Below are positions 19,283 through 28,256 of a stretch of 64,000 bases of DNA, one piece after another. Origin of the DNA: a bacterium (lineage in GTDB: Bacteria; Zixibacteria; MSB-5A5; CAIYYT01); contig JADJGC010000004.1 of the NCBI GenBank assembly GCA_016708315.1, positions 186,001-250,000 on the forward strand, written 5' to 3'. Position 1 is the stretch's first letter; every line of letters starts with the position of its first letter. A program made the translations under genes and the position numbers. The notes under the pieces were generated by a model. The model saw only the letters and a list, made by a program, of their open reading frames with translations, made no database searches and was not told the DNA's origin.

Positions 19283-20311
19283 ATGACTACCTCAAAGTCA
19301 AGCCAATTTCTCCCGGTTTTCAGTTCCCGGCCGAAGGCGTTGATCACTGGCGGCAATGGTTTTGTCGGAAGTCACCTTGCCGACCGGCTCTCCGAGTTAG
19401 GTTTCGATCTCGTCCTTCTCCTTAGGGAAACCTCCAAGATTGATAACATCGCCGAACTCAAATACACGCCTGTCTACGGCGATCTCCGCGATACCGAATT
19501 CCTAAAAGAAACTATCTCCCAAGTCGACTATGTCTTTCATAGCGCCGGTCTCGTCAAAGCGCCATCGTCTCAGGTTTTCATGGACGTCAACGCGGTTGCC
19601 ACCGAGAAACTGGTCAAACTCGCAGTCGAACACGGTAAGAACATCAAGCGCTTTGTCTATATCAGCACCCAGGCTGCTGCCGGTCCGTGCCATGACAAGA
19701 CTCTCAAATCCGAGTCCGACACCCCAAATCCAGTCTCCGACTATGGCCGAAGCAAACTCGCAGGCGAGCAAGCCGTCCTCGCCATGAAAGACCGCCTCCC
19801 GGTAACAATCGTCCGCCCTCCGGCTGTCTTTGGACCACGCGATACCGAAGTACTTACCTTTTTCCAAATGGCAAAGGCTGGCTTGCTTCTCAAATTTGGC
19901 GGTAAAGAGAGCTTCGTCAGTATTGTCTATGTCAAAGACTTGGTCGAAGGCATCATCCGGGCCGCTCTATCCGACAAAGCAGTCGGGGAAACATTCTTCG
20001 TAAATACCCTCGATGAGCTTTCGCAATGGCAGGCACAATATATGATAGCTGATGTGATGAAGGTCGATATTCGTCCCCTTCGTATTCCGTTGTGGCTGTT
20101 GCGCATTGTCGCCCCGCTTGCCGAGAAGTTTGACCGCAATCAAGGCAACTCGCCTACAATATGCGCGGACAAGGTCAACGAACTTTCCTGCCAATTTTGG
20201 CTGTCGTCATCTCAAAAAGCTCGCGAACTTCTCGACTATGCACCCCTGTCACCTATCGAAGATTCTCTCCGCGAGACGTACCAATGGTATCAGGAGAAGC
20301 GATGGCTGTAG
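19283..20311 (+). CDS. Extended SDR NAD(P)-dependent reductase, candidate ceramide reductase (CerR)
   Basis: The 342-residue extended short-chain dehydrogenase has a Rossmann GxxGxxG motif (ITGGNGFVGSHLADRL, about 20-35), the catalytic Ser/Thr in VYISTQAAAG and the YxxxK motif in YGRSKLAGEQ. The C-terminal substrate part ends 'SLRETYQWYQEKRWL'. It is divergent from spt across 74 bp. An epimerase-like SDR in the Caulobacter sphingolipid cluster reduces 3-oxo-ceramide, and the equivalent position here suggests the same role. Alternatively it acts on a nucleotide sugar. Confidence 0.75.
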   Translation: MTTSKSSQFLPVFSSRPKALITGGNGFVGSHLADRLSELGFDLVLLLRETSKIDNIAELKYTPVYGDLRDTEFLKETISQVDYVFHSAGLVKAPSSQVFMDVNAVATEKLVKLAVEHGKNIKRFVYISTQAAAGPCHDKTLKSESDTPNPVSDYGRSKLAGEQAVLAMKDRLPVTIVRPPAVFGPRDTEVLTFFQMAKAGLLLKFGGKESFVSIVYVKDLVEGIIRAALSDKAVGETFFVNTLDELSQWQAQYMIADVMKVDIRPLRIPLWLLRIVAPLAEKFDRNQGNSPTICADKVNELSCQFWLSSSQKARELLDYAPLSPIEDSLRETYQWYQEKRWL

Positions 20312-20342
20312 GACAATCTAAATTGCATCATTCGTTGGCGGG

Positions 20343-20392
20343 GCCCCCGGGGGGGTCAACCCGAAGGTTAATTGCACTCAAGGGCCGGGGGC
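20343..20392. repeat. GC-rich inverted repeat
   Basis: GCCCCCGG (20343-20350) and CCGGGGGC (20385-20392) form an 8-bp G/C stem around a 34-nt loop between the reductase and the small membrane protein. It has no T tract and its function is unknown. Confidence 0.4.
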
Positions 20393-20411
20393 GCGAAACT
20401 AGCACGTCTCC

Positions 20412-20813
20412 ATGAACTCCCAAAAACTCATCCTCGCCGTCGCCGTTGCCGGAATCGCACTTCTTGTCCTGGAGTATTTCCGCCGGACCTTCGCCGGAAT
20501 CTTGATCCGAAAATTCGACCTAAGTGAATCAGTAGAGGTCCAACTCCTGTCTTCATTCCTGATAAATTTCGTCCTCTGCGTAATGCTCCCGGCGGTCATC
20601 TATTCGGCATTGTACCCAATTCTGCCGTTCACCAGCCTGCGCTCCGGCTTCTTCATAGCGCTATTCGTCTTCGGCGTCGGTCAATTGCCCTTAACTATCA
20701 GGACCTACAACCAGTTTCGCCTGCCGTCCGCCTTTGTTGCATTTGAGCTGTTCTGGAATCTTCTCACATTGCTTGTCACGCTCGGCACGATTACGTATCT
20801 TTATCATTATTAG
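20412..20813 (+). CDS. Small integral membrane protein
   Basis: The 133 residues include four hydrophobic stretches (about 5-22, 45-66, 76-92 and 108-128), so it is very probably a four-helix inner-membrane protein. The first loop contains 'RRTFAGILIRKFDLSESVEV'. I do not recognise a family. It sits between the ceramide-type genes and a class V aminotransferase, whose AGGAGG ribosome binding site overlaps its stop codon region, so the two are probably co-transcribed. Confidence 0.6.
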   Translation: MNSQKLILAVAVAGIALLVLEYFRRTFAGILIRKFDLSESVEVQLLSSFLINFVLCVMLPAVIYSALYPILPFTSLRSGFFIALFVFGVGQLPLTIRTYNQFRLPSAFVAFELFWNLLTLLVTLGTITYLYHY

Positions 20814-20824
20814 GAGGACCGATA

Positions 20825-21993
20825 ATGATAGACCCCAATATTCGCAATGACTTCTACGGTCTTGATCAGAAGACTTTCTTCAATAACGCATCCTATGCAC
20901 CCGTCCTGAAAGTTGTTAAACAGGCAATCGATGACTACATCGGCGGCGTGATGAATCTTAATGTCGGCGATGTCGAAGCCAAGACTCACTTAGCCAATAT
21001 CCGCCGCGACGCCGCAGCAATAATCGGCGCACACTCCGATGAGATCGAGTTCGCCATCAATACATCTTCGGGACTCAATCTTGCCGTTCTCGGGCTCGAT
21101 TGGGAAGCTGGCGACGAGGTACTCATTCCGGACAACGAGTTTCCTTCAGTTCCGTATCCATATCGGGCGCTTGAAGACCGCGGCGTCGTGATCAAGTATA
21201 TCCCGACTCCCAATCGCAATTTCTCATTCGATGAAATGACCAGGTTGGTCACCAAACGGACTAAAGTGCTTTCTATCAGCTTCGTCCAATATTTCAACGG
21301 CTTCCGCAATGATCTCAAACGAATCGGCGAGTTCTGCAAAGAACGCGATATCTACTTCATCGTTGATGCCATTCAAGGTTTGGGTGCCTGCCCGCTTAAT
21401 GTCAAAGACTGCCACATCGACTTGCTGGCAACTGGTGCTCAGAAATGGCTGCTTTCACCTCTTGGTTCGGGGTTCTTCTTTGTATCCAAACAAGCGAAGC
21501 GCCAACTGAAGTCTTACACGACCGGCTGGATGGGAGTCGATTGGAATCTCAACTACACCGACTTAACCCACTTCGATCGCGATGCGTTTGTCGATTGTCG
21601 TCGTTTCAATCTCGGATCCTATCCATACATTCAACTTTGGGGTATGGCGGCTGCATTGGCTTACATCTGCAGGCTTGGCGTAGATAATATCTTTGCGCAC
21701 ACAATCGGGCATTAATCGACCAGCTCTTGCACTATGTCGGCAACGATGACTACTTCCGTGTAAACGGCACTCTTGATCCGGCACATCTTTCGCAGATTGT
21801 CAGCATCAGCTCGCCGGCAAATGAACTACTGCAAAAGCACCTGTTGAAAAACAACTTCTTCCTCGTCTACCGCGAAGGCGGAGTCAGGGTAGCCGTGAAT
21901 TTCTACAACACGCCGGCAGAAATTGACCGGTTGATTGAAGTGCTCCAACAATTCAAGAAACAGGAACTCTCGGTCGCGACACAGCCGCGTTAG
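20825..21993 (+). CDS. Class V PLP-dependent aminotransferase, interrupted by a frameshift
   Basis: The first 296 codons encode a class V aminotransferase/cysteine desulfurase-like fold: FFNNASYAPV at the N-terminus, 'EIEFAINTSSGLNLAVLGLD', VDAIQGLGACP (PLP Asp/Gln) and the Schiff-base lysine in ATGAQKWLLSPLGSG. The frame then stops at 21715. The C-terminal part continues one frame back with LIDQLLHYVGND...VYREGGVRVAVNFYNT. Adding one G to GGG (21707-21709) restores IGALIDQLL and an enzyme of about 389 residues. AGGAGG precedes the ATG. The substrate is not predictable. Confidence 0.8.
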
Positions 21994-22031
21994 TCCACTC
22001 CAGCAACAACTCTAAATGCAGATACAGTGAT

Positions 22032-22550
22032 ATGATAATCGAAGTAATGATAGAAATCCCCAAGGGCAGTCGTAACAAGTACGAGTACGACAAAGACCGC
22101 AAAGTCATCCGGTTCGATCGCATGCTCTTTTCCGCAATGCATTATCCCAGCGACTACGGCTTCATCCCCGACACCCTCGCCGAGGATGCCGATCCGCTCG
22201 ATGCTCTGGTCCTGGTTTGGGAACCGACATTTCCCGGCTGTATGATCGCCGCCAAACCGGTCGGTTGCTTCAAGATGTTCGACGAAAAAGGTCCAGACGA
22301 AAAAATCCTCTGTGTTCCGGTCGCCGATCCGCTGTGGAATCATATCGAATCACTCAAGGATGTCCCGCCGCACTTGCTGAAAGAAATCGAACACTTCTTT
22401 TCAGTCTATAAAGACCTCGAAGAGAAGAAGGTCGGTATCGAAGGTTGGGAAGACCGCGACACTGCACTTCAAGTCATCCGTCAATCGCAGGAGCGCTTCA
22501 AAGCAAAACGTCGTCAAGGCTCCGACCTCGGCGGCTCCTTCTACGAATAA
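22032..22550 (+). CDS. ppa: Inorganic pyrophosphatase
   Basis: The 172-residue family I soluble pyrophosphatase has EIPKGSRNKYEYDK (active-site Lys and Glu), 'HYPSDYGFIPDTLAEDADPL' and 'DALVLVWEPTFPGC' containing the metal-binding DxDPxD signature (here DADPLD), and VPVADPLWN. It hydrolyses PPi to drive biosynthesis. An alternative ATG lies five codons inside; neither has a strong Shine-Dalgarno sequence. It is followed by dispersed repeats A and D. Confidence 0.95.
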   Translation: MIIEVMIEIPKGSRNKYEYDKDRKVIRFDRMLFSAMHYPSDYGFIPDTLAEDADPLDALVLVWEPTFPGCMIAAKPVGCFKMFDEKGPDEKILCVPVADPLWNHIESLKDVPPHLLKEIEHFFSVYKDLEEKKVGIEGWEDRDTALQVIRQSQERFKAKRRQGSDLGGSFYE

Positions 22551-22586
22551 CTCAATTCATGGCCGGTATTGACCTGCCGAAGTACC

Positions 22587-22613
22587 GTCATTCCCGCGAA
22601 AGCGGGAATCCAG
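22587..22613. repeat. Dispersed palindromic repeat A, copy 2
   Basis: GTCATTCCCGCGAAAGCGGGAATCCAG, a perfect 9-bp hairpin (ATTCCCGCG... is closed by CGGGAAT) identical to the copy at 38046. Confidence 0.85.
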
Positions 22614-22615
22614 CC

Positions 22616-22681
22616 TTGTAGGGTGGGTCTCCTTACCGAAAGACCTTTGTTCATAAAACAGAACTCCCCCGGAGACCCGCC
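22616..22681. repeat. Dispersed repeat D, copy 1
   Basis: It starts TTGTAGGGTGGGTCTCCTTA and closes with GGAGACCCGCC (22671-22681), which pairs with GGTGGGTCTCC. The opening 20 bp match those at 60167 in 18 positions. It directly abuts repeat A. Confidence 0.65.
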
Positions 22682-22776
22682 AACCTTCATCGTCGCGTTG
22701 TCTCCCCCTTCAAGTTCTCCCCCCATTTTCCGACAATCAAACTATGACCATCACCGATCACATTCTCGGGTAGCAC

Positions 22777-23397
22777 ATGCACCCCGAATCCCTGCTCGTC
22801 GGCTTCGTCCTCGGAATTCTTGTAGCCATTGCTGTCTACTCAGCCCGTGGCCGCAGACCGTCAAATATCAATAAACCGGCCCGCGTCCCGATTGGTCGTT
22901 ATCTCGGTGGCTTCCCTTTGGCAACCACACCGGTTGACTATGTCGACTGCCTCATAGATAGCTCCGCCTTTGTCTTTGTCTCCAAACACAACAAGGAATT
23001 TGGCCGCATTCCACGCACCGCCGTAGTCGATCTCTTCTGCGAGGAAAAACCGCTCCTGCTCCCGCGCCTCACCGCAACTAAGAACATCACCTTCCCAAAT
23101 CTCGGTGTCGGCAAGAAACGCTCTCTGTCCGGTTACTGCCTCGTTGTTGATTGGCAAATCGGCGACACGCGCAACAATGCCATCTTCGAATTTGGCGGTG
23201 TTGCCGCTCGCGTCAACGCTCACGGCGTCGAGACTATTCTCAAGAGCAACTGCAAAGCCAGCGTTCCGCCTCTGCGATTTGATGAAAGAAATTGCCCCTT
23301 CTGTCGCGAAGTCGTCAAAAAAGAAGCCCTCGTTTGCAAGCACTGCCACGGCCGCATCACCGATCCGAGACCGGTCCGCGTCACTTTACCTGCCTGA
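22777..23397 (+). CDS. Membrane-anchored protein with C-terminal zinc ribbon
   Basis: The 206-residue protein has one N-terminal transmembrane segment (about 5-22). The soluble part is predicted to be beta-rich ('FVFVSKHNKEFGRIPRTAVV'). The C-terminus has a rubredoxin-like/zinc-ribbon motif CPFCREVVKKEALVCKHC (about 172-189) followed by a short basic tail. Such ribbons usually bind zinc and mediate protein contacts. I recognise no family for the middle part. It is convergent with the DMT transporter gene, with only 2 bp between them. Confidence 0.6.
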   Translation: MHPESLLVGFVLGILVAIAVYSARGRRPSNINKPARVPIGRYLGGFPLATTPVDYVDCLIDSSAFVFVSKHNKEFGRIPRTAVVDLFCEEKPLLLPRLTATKNITFPNLGVGKKRSLSGYCLVVDWQIGDTRNNAIFEFGGVAARVNAHGVETILKSNCKASVPPLRFDERNCPFCREVVKKEALVCKHCHGRITDPRPVRVTLPA

Positions 23398-23399
23398 CG

Positions 23400-24263
23400 T
23401 CATTTAGATTTCAGATTCACCGTCGCCACCCCGGCAAGTACCAGCGCCGCTCCGACATAATCCTGTGTTGTCAACACCTCATCAAGTACTATATACCCCA
23501 AGACCATTGCGACAATCGGTGTAATCAAAGCCACCATCGACATAGTCAAAATCGGCAATCGCTTCAGTAGCCAATAGTAGCTGGTAAACGAAATCACCGA
23601 TCCAAAAATCGCCAGGAATATCATCGCGCCAATCGATGCCTCAGTTACATGGAAAAGCGTGATATCCTCGACGAGAAACGCCGCAATCGTTAGCAGTGTG
23701 CAACCCAAAGTCATCTGGAGCGTCACCATCGGAAATACATCTTCGTCCTTTAAGTACGCCTTAATCGAAACGGTACCGATGGCCGCAGCCAATGGCGACA
23801 ACAGCATCATCAACATCCCGAACGCTGCATGACTGCCGTAGTCGATTGGTTCGAGAAAGATCAACACCACGCCGGCAAATCCCAGCACCACTCCCAGCAC
23901 AGCCTTCATCGTGACCTTCTCGCTCTTGAGCATCAGCGTCATCAGCAACATCACCATGAAAGGAAACACGGCAAACAGAATCGACGCCAGCGCCGAGCTG
24001 ATATATTGACTGCCGAGATATGTAAATGAGTAGGATCCGAAATAGGTGAAGATTCCCGGCCAGGCAACCCGCCATTTGTTCCGCCAGCCCTGCGGATACT
24101 TCTGCCGTGTAACGAAATTGATTGTCACCAAGATCGCGATCGCCAGAAGAAACCTCAGCGCCGCGCTCCAAAATGGCGGCGCATCCGCCAGCCCGATCTT
24201 GATCGCCATCCAGGTTGATCCCCAGATGAGACAGAGCAATATGTAAACGAGGATGTTTGTCAA
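23400..24263 (-). CDS. EamA/DMT-superfamily transporter
   Basis: The 287 residues carry ten hydrophobic segments arranged as two EamA repeats. The first repeat opens 'ILVYILLCLIWGSTWMAIKI' (the WGS.W signature), and the second contains 'FLAIFGSVISFTSYYWLLKR' and ends 'DEVLTTQDYVGAALVLAGV'. It is an inner-membrane drug/metabolite exporter of unknown substrate. The only start before the first helix is TTG, with GAGG about 13 bp upstream. Confidence 0.88.
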   Translation of the reverse strand: MTNILVYILLCLIWGSTWMAIKIGLADAPPFWSAALRFLLAIAILVTINFVTRQKYPQGWRNKWRVAWPGIFTYFGSYSFTYLGSQYISSALASILFAVFPFMVMLLMTLMLKSEKVTMKAVLGVVLGFAGVVLIFLEPIDYGSHAAFGMLMMLLSPLAAAIGTVSIKAYLKDEDVFPMVTLQMTLGCTLLTIAAFLVEDITLFHVTEASIGAMIFLAIFGSVISFTSYYWLLKRLPILTMSMVALITPIVAMVLGYIVLDEVLTTQDYVGAALVLAGVATVNLKSK

Positions 24264-24310
24264 GTTAGCGTCCGGACCTCAAACGACTTCTTGCAGTATT
24301 AAATAGTCGT

Positions 24311-25072
24311 TCAGGCGGTAGTGTCAATCGCATTTGTGTTTTCAGCTTGTTTTTGCAATCGCTCAATCTTACGTCCCATCATAATTCCATTGATAGCTTG
24401 TGCTGGACAAAGCAATGCATAGCTCCACCCAGCCAATGCTGCCAAATAGATATTACCCGTGAGTGCCAAAGCTGCCGACAATATCGAGACTGCCACGTAG
24501 ATCAAGTGCATCTGAACACTTGCCCGGGTGGCGACCTGTTCAATTTCATTTAATTCCAGTTGTTCACGAAGTCGGTAGGCGTGGAGATAGAGCAGTGAGA
24601 AGATCGCGAAAATTGCCAGGAACCCCAGCGAGTATACAAGCATTAGCTCTGGAACGTCGGCTCCTGCAATCATCGTACCGTGATCAATCCCGGCGTTGAT
24701 TCCAAACATCCTTCCCAACAGGAAAGTGAAAAGGAATTTCAGCGGATAGATATAGAACAGAACCACGAATAACAGAACTGCATTGAGGATTGACGTGTAA
24801 GTATCCTCGAGCCCGTAACGTCTGAAGAAAATGTAATGCGCGTGCCAAATCATGAATAACAGCGTGAAACAAATCGCAAAGGCGAAAAAACCCCGCATCG
24901 TCTGCATCATTGCGTCGAACGAGGTCGGAACTTCCAGCGACACCACCAGAAGCGTAATTGCAAACGCGAAAACGGCATCGCTCAACCCCTCAACTCGGGA
25001 CGGATCACCACCGCGCCATCTGAAATGTGGCTCGGCGCGAAGCCCTTTCTTGAGAAAATGCTGACGAAGCAT
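24311..25072 (-). CDS. TMEM175-family (DUF1211) putative potassium channel
   Basis: The 253 residues include about six transmembrane helices. Helix 1 carries the family signature RVEGLSDAVFAFAITLLVV (about 28-46), the conserved RxxxFSDAVFAFAITLL motif with Leu for Phe. TMEM175 proteins are potassium-selective channels whose pore is lined by hydrophobic residues of this first helix. The helices are 'GFFAFAICFTLLFMIWHAHY' and following. It is monocistronic, between an exporter and an oxidoreductase. Confidence 0.82.
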   Translation of the reverse strand: MLRQHFLKKGLRAEPHFRWRGGDPSRVEGLSDAVFAFAITLLVVSLEVPTSFDAMMQTMRGFFAFAICFTLLFMIWHAHYIFFRRYGLEDTYTSILNAVLLFVVLFYIYPLKFLFTFLLGRMFGINAGIDHGTMIAGADVPELMLVYSLGFLAIFAIFSLLYLHAYRLREQLELNEIEQVATRASVQMHLIYVAVSILSAALALTGNIYLAALAGWSYALLCPAQAINGIMMGRKIERLQKQAENTNAIDTTA

Positions 25073-25205
25073 TCACACCTTTCCTTGATATTTCATTCTT
25101 TCCTGTGGACCTGCAAATATGCGCTATCGAAGCGAGATTGCGCAAGTACTTTGGTCACCGGATTAATTGTGTATCTATCCTTTCGAACCGTATTATCTTC
25201 GAGTT

Positions 25206-26123
25206 ATGAAAATTACTATCGCCGCAGCAAACGGCTTCATTGGATCATACTTGTCGGTGTACTTGACTGCGCAAGGGCACGACGTCTCTGTGTTAGTCCG
25301 CAGACCAACAGGTTCGCCACACCGTCACTTTCTCTGGAACCCCTTCACAGGTGAAATCGACCTTGCCGCCATTGATGGACAGGATGTCATTATCAACCTT
25401 GCGGGGAAGAACGTTGCTGAAGAACGCTGGAATGATCGGGTTAAACGTGAAATCGTCCAGAGCCGAAATCTCGCAACGGAGCTTATTGGCAAATCCATCG
25501 CCAAAGTCGCTTCCAAACCTCGTCTCCTGCTCAATGCTTCTGCTGTCGGTTACTATGGCAATCGCGTTGCAGATGAGTTGATTTCCGAGACCTCATCTGT
25601 CGGCACCGGCTTTATGGCCTCCGCTTGTGCGGGATGGGAGGATGCGACTCGATTTGCGCACGACGCCGGTACTCGCGTCGTTTGTCTTCGTATAGGAGTT
25701 GTGCTCGCCGGCAACGGCGGAGCACTTGACAAAATGCTGCCTTTCTTCCGCCTTGGTATTGGCGGCAAAATCGGCTCTGGAAATCAGATGATGAGTTGGA
25801 TAGCGTTGGAAGAAATCGGCCACATCGTCGAACACATCATCGCCCACCAGTCGATTGCCGGTCCAGTAAACCTAACTACTCCGCATGCCGTCACCAATTC
25901 CGAGTTTACTCGCCTTTTGGGCAAAGCCCTTCATCGTCCGGCGATATTTCCTGTTCCTGCATTTGCCCTTAAGCTAATGTTCGGCCAAATGGCGGAAGAA
26001 GTCCTCCTCGGCGGTGCAAACATCTCTCCGAAGAAACTGCTGGATAGTGGATATCACTTCCGGCACACTGATCTACTTCAGACCTTTGAGAACATTTTTG
26101 CAAAAAAAGAGGGACACCGTTAG
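25206..26123 (+). CDS. TIGR01777-family SDR oxidoreductase
   Basis: From the ATG at 25206 (a longer in-frame reading lacks homology) the 305 residues begin MKITIAAANGFIGSYLSVYL, an NAD(P)-binding motif. They continue with 'IINLAGKNVAEERWNDRVKR', 'NASAVGYYGNRVADELISET', GGKIGSGNQMMSWIALEE and the family C-terminus 'EEVLLGGANISPKKLLDSGY'. This is the YfcH/SulA-like epimerase family, whose substrate is not established. The 3' end lies inside the terminator hairpin of the convergent gene. Confidence 0.85.
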   Translation: MKITIAAANGFIGSYLSVYLTAQGHDVSVLVRRPTGSPHRHFLWNPFTGEIDLAAIDGQDVIINLAGKNVAEERWNDRVKREIVQSRNLATELIGKSIAKVASKPRLLLNASAVGYYGNRVADELISETSSVGTGFMASACAGWEDATRFAHDAGTRVVCLRIGVVLAGNGGALDKMLPFFRLGIGGKIGSGNQMMSWIALEEIGHIVEHIIAHQSIAGPVNLTTPHAVTNSEFTRLLGKALHRPAIFPVPAFALKLMFGQMAEEVLLGGANISPKKLLDSGYHFRHTDLLQTFENIFAKKEGHR

Positions 26124-26132
26124 ATGTGTCCC
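26102..26132 (-). terminator. Rho-independent terminator of the ECF envelope operon
   Basis: On the minus strand GGGACAC-ATCTAACG-GTGTCCC is followed by TCTTTTTTTG. The hairpin includes the stop codon of the convergent oxidoreductase gene (26121-26123). Confidence 0.8.
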
Positions 26133-26153
26133 TGAGGTGAGTTCCATTTTTGG

Positions 26154-27023
26154 CTACCGGAAGCTAATATCTGCCGAGCCCATTCCAACATCAAGCACCA
26201 GTGTCAACCGGCCTTTGGCGGTCTTGAAATTGTCACTTTCCCAAACGTCGTCGTCTCCGCGCACTTTCGAAAATGACTTTTTCGGGAAATCAATCGAATT
26301 GAACCAGTGTTCTTCCGCCTCAATGCGTACTCCAATGTCTTCCGGAATGATTATGTCGATTGATCCCAAACCAACATCAATGCTTGCTTCAGCTTCGAAA
26401 TCAAAATCGCCGGTGAAGTCCAGTGTAAAACTTCCCATCCCGCCGTCGAATGTCAAGAACTCGAATCTCGAATTACCGAGATTGCGCATTTCTAAATCGC
26501 AGGCACCCGCATCAATTTTCAGATCGCGCAATACAGTTCGATTCGGTGTTGAAAAATCTATAATGACCTCCGCCGCGCCGATATCCAACTGCATATCCGA
26601 AACCGTCAAATCGCCAAAATCGAATTCGGCATTCGCTGCGCCAACTTCGATATCAAATCGGCAATCGGCTTCGGGAGTGAACGAAAACTCCCACCGATTT
26701 TCGTCGCCCTCCAGCTTCGTCGGGCCTCGTTGATTTACCAGTTCCGATTCAAACACGAATGTGCCGCGTCTCCCCTGATGTTCAAATGTGTGGCTATATT
26801 CGTATTTACTCTCGTCGTAATCGCCTTCAAACTCCGCGATAACGCCCTTACTGCCTGTCAAATTGTTCAGTTCGAATTTGCCGACAGCCAGCCGTAACTG
26901 AACATCAACCTGTTCGACACCGTTAGCCTCGACTTGCTCTTCGATCTTCGTCAACCTCGCCGCAGTTGCAACTGCAAACACGAGTCCAACTAGGACCATC
27001 GATGATATTATCCACTTATTCAT
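26154..27023 (-). CDS. Exported toast-rack/LiaF-like beta-structure protein
   Basis: From the ATG at 27023 (GGAGG 5 bp upstream, better than the ATG four codons earlier) the 289 residues start with a hydrophobic N-terminus (WIISSMVLVGLVFAVATAA). A beta-rich body follows with repeating 'DIEVGAANAEFDFGDL', 'LDIGAAEVIIDFSTPN' and 'VDIGLGS/VGMGSADI'-type units. This resembles the toast-rack and LiaF/DUF2154 cell-wall-active response fold. It is the last gene of the ECF operon but has its own exact ECF-type promoter (27043-27068). A role in sensing or buffering envelope stress is inferred. Confidence 0.7.
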   Translation of the reverse strand: MNKWIISSMVLVGLVFAVATAARLTKIEEQVEANGVEQVDVQLRLAVGKFELNNLTGSKGVIAEFEGDYDESKYEYSHTFEHQGRRGTFVFESELVNQRGPTKLEGDENRWEFSFTPEADCRFDIEVGAANAEFDFGDLTVSDMQLDIGAAEVIIDFSTPNRTVLRDLKIDAGACDLEMRNLGNSRFEFLTFDGGMGSFTLDFTGDFDFEAEASIDVGLGSIDIIIPEDIGVRIEAEEHWFNSIDFPKKSFSKVRGDDDVWESDNFKTAKGRLTLVLDVGMGSADISFR

Positions 27024-27042
27024 GATTACCTCCACGTATGGT

Positions 27043-27068
27043 TACGGCAAAACGGGCTCGGTGTTTCA
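27043..27068 (-). promoter_or_regulatory. ECF-type promoter TGAAAC-N16-CGTA (internal to the operon)
   Basis: TGAAAC (27068-27063), exactly 16 bp and CGTA (27046-27043) end 20 bp before the toast-rack ATG. The sequence is identical in its ten defined bases and spacing to the sites at 29928 and 33555. Confidence 0.65.
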
Positions 27069-27110
27069 TTCGAAGGAGGAGACTTGGGGTTGCAAGTTTA
27101 CTGCGTCGAA

Positions 27111-28244
27111 CTATGGTTGTTCCGATGCAGTATCAGAAATGATGACGCTGACTCTCACCTTTTCATTTCGGTAGTCGCGTGTACCGAACCGCGTCAAGAT
27201 CGCGCCGCCGAATCCGAGGGTCACTACCAGCAAAGTCAAAAGCAGCGCTACTATCCCGAATATGATCGAAACAGGTTCTGAGTCCATCGCCAATCCCAGG
27301 AAGAATCCGATGCTCGGTACCTGTCCGATTGCAAAACCGACAATCACTTTCTTGGCACGTCCCTCTTCGACTTCACCATTGTGCTGTTTTACGAAATCGG
27401 ACAAGAACAGGGCAAATGCAGCGCCGCCGAGAAATGCCGCGGCCAGCATCCCCAGTGGTATTCCCAGCAGCGCGATCGGTATTCCGACAATCGTGATGCA
27501 CAAGAGTAGAAAGACCGGCAGGACCAGAATCCAAGCCAGGGATCCCACCAGCAGTGTCTTCAGAATATTCTGAGTGTAAACAGCCTTGAGTCGATCAGTC
27601 GGCTTGCGAAATATCATCGCAATTGCAAACGTGAAGATGAAGAGCAGCGAGATGATGGTCACCCCAGCTACAGCTGCAGCCGAAGTATCCTCTCGGTCGC
27701 GTTCACGCCAAGTCTCACTCGGATCGGGGATTGATAAATTCTGTTCCGTTACATGCCCGAACACTTGAGAACCTTGCTCTTCAATGACCTCTTTCCCGAG
27801 GATGTTGCCCATCACAATCCCGCCTCGAGCCACTCGGACGGTCCCGGTCGCGGTTATCGAACCTTCAACCAATCCTCTAATTGTCGCGTTTCCTCCCACA
27901 GTGACAATCTCGCCGAGTACATGCTCGTCGGCCTCAACAATGACCGATTGGCCAATCTTGCGAATACTTGAAATCTTAACCGGGAAATCGGCAGTGTTAA
28001 TTTCTGCGGCTGCCGGCGGAATTGGCGCGACCGGCGTAGGAATTCCATCCTCGTCTCGTCCGGTTCCCGCTGGTACCATAATCTCGTTTCCGGCCGAGTC
28101 GACGAGAATAATTCCGTCGTTGTCGATTCGAATCTCTGTATAGACCTTACCGCGATAGTCAGGCTGGCGATCCTGTGCAAGAATCCCTGTTGCGGCAAGG
28201 GCAACGAAACAGCAGCATAATATCGTGGTGTGTATCTTAAGCAT
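27111..28244 (-). CDS. Bactofilin-like/polymer-forming domain protein with C-terminal membrane domain
   Basis: The 377 residues comprise a signal peptide (FVALAATGILAQ), a Pro-rich linker, and a short beta-solenoid-like section (about 100-165: 'VTVGGNATIRGLVEGSITAT', GTVRVARGGIVMGNI) like bactofilin/DUF583 repeats. The C-terminal half has about five hydrophobic helices ('VTIISLLFIFTFAIAMIF', 'LLVGSLAWILVLPVFLLL' and so on). It lies 12 bp downstream of the DUF4097-like gene. It probably anchors an extracytoplasmic solenoid to the inner membrane. It may substitute for a classical anti-sigma factor, but no zinc-finger anti-sigma motif is seen. Confidence 0.7.
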   Translation of the reverse strand: MLKIHTTILCCCFVALAATGILAQDRQPDYRGKVYTEIRIDNDGIILVDSAGNEIMVPAGTGRDEDGIPTPVAPIPPAAAEINTADFPVKISSIRKIGQSVIVEADEHVLGEIVTVGGNATIRGLVEGSITATGTVRVARGGIVMGNILGKEVIEEQGSQVFGHVTEQNLSIPDPSETWRERDREDTSAAAVAGVTIISLLFIFTFAIAMIFRKPTDRLKAVYTQNILKTLLVGSLAWILVLPVFLLLCITIVGIPIALLGIPLGMLAAAFLGGAAFALFLSDFVKQHNGEVEEGRAKKVIVGFAIGQVPSIGFFLGLAMDSEPVSIIFGIVALLLTLLVVTLGFGGAILTRFGTRDYRNEKVRVSVIISDTASEQP

Positions 28245-28256
28245 AAATCCTGAATT

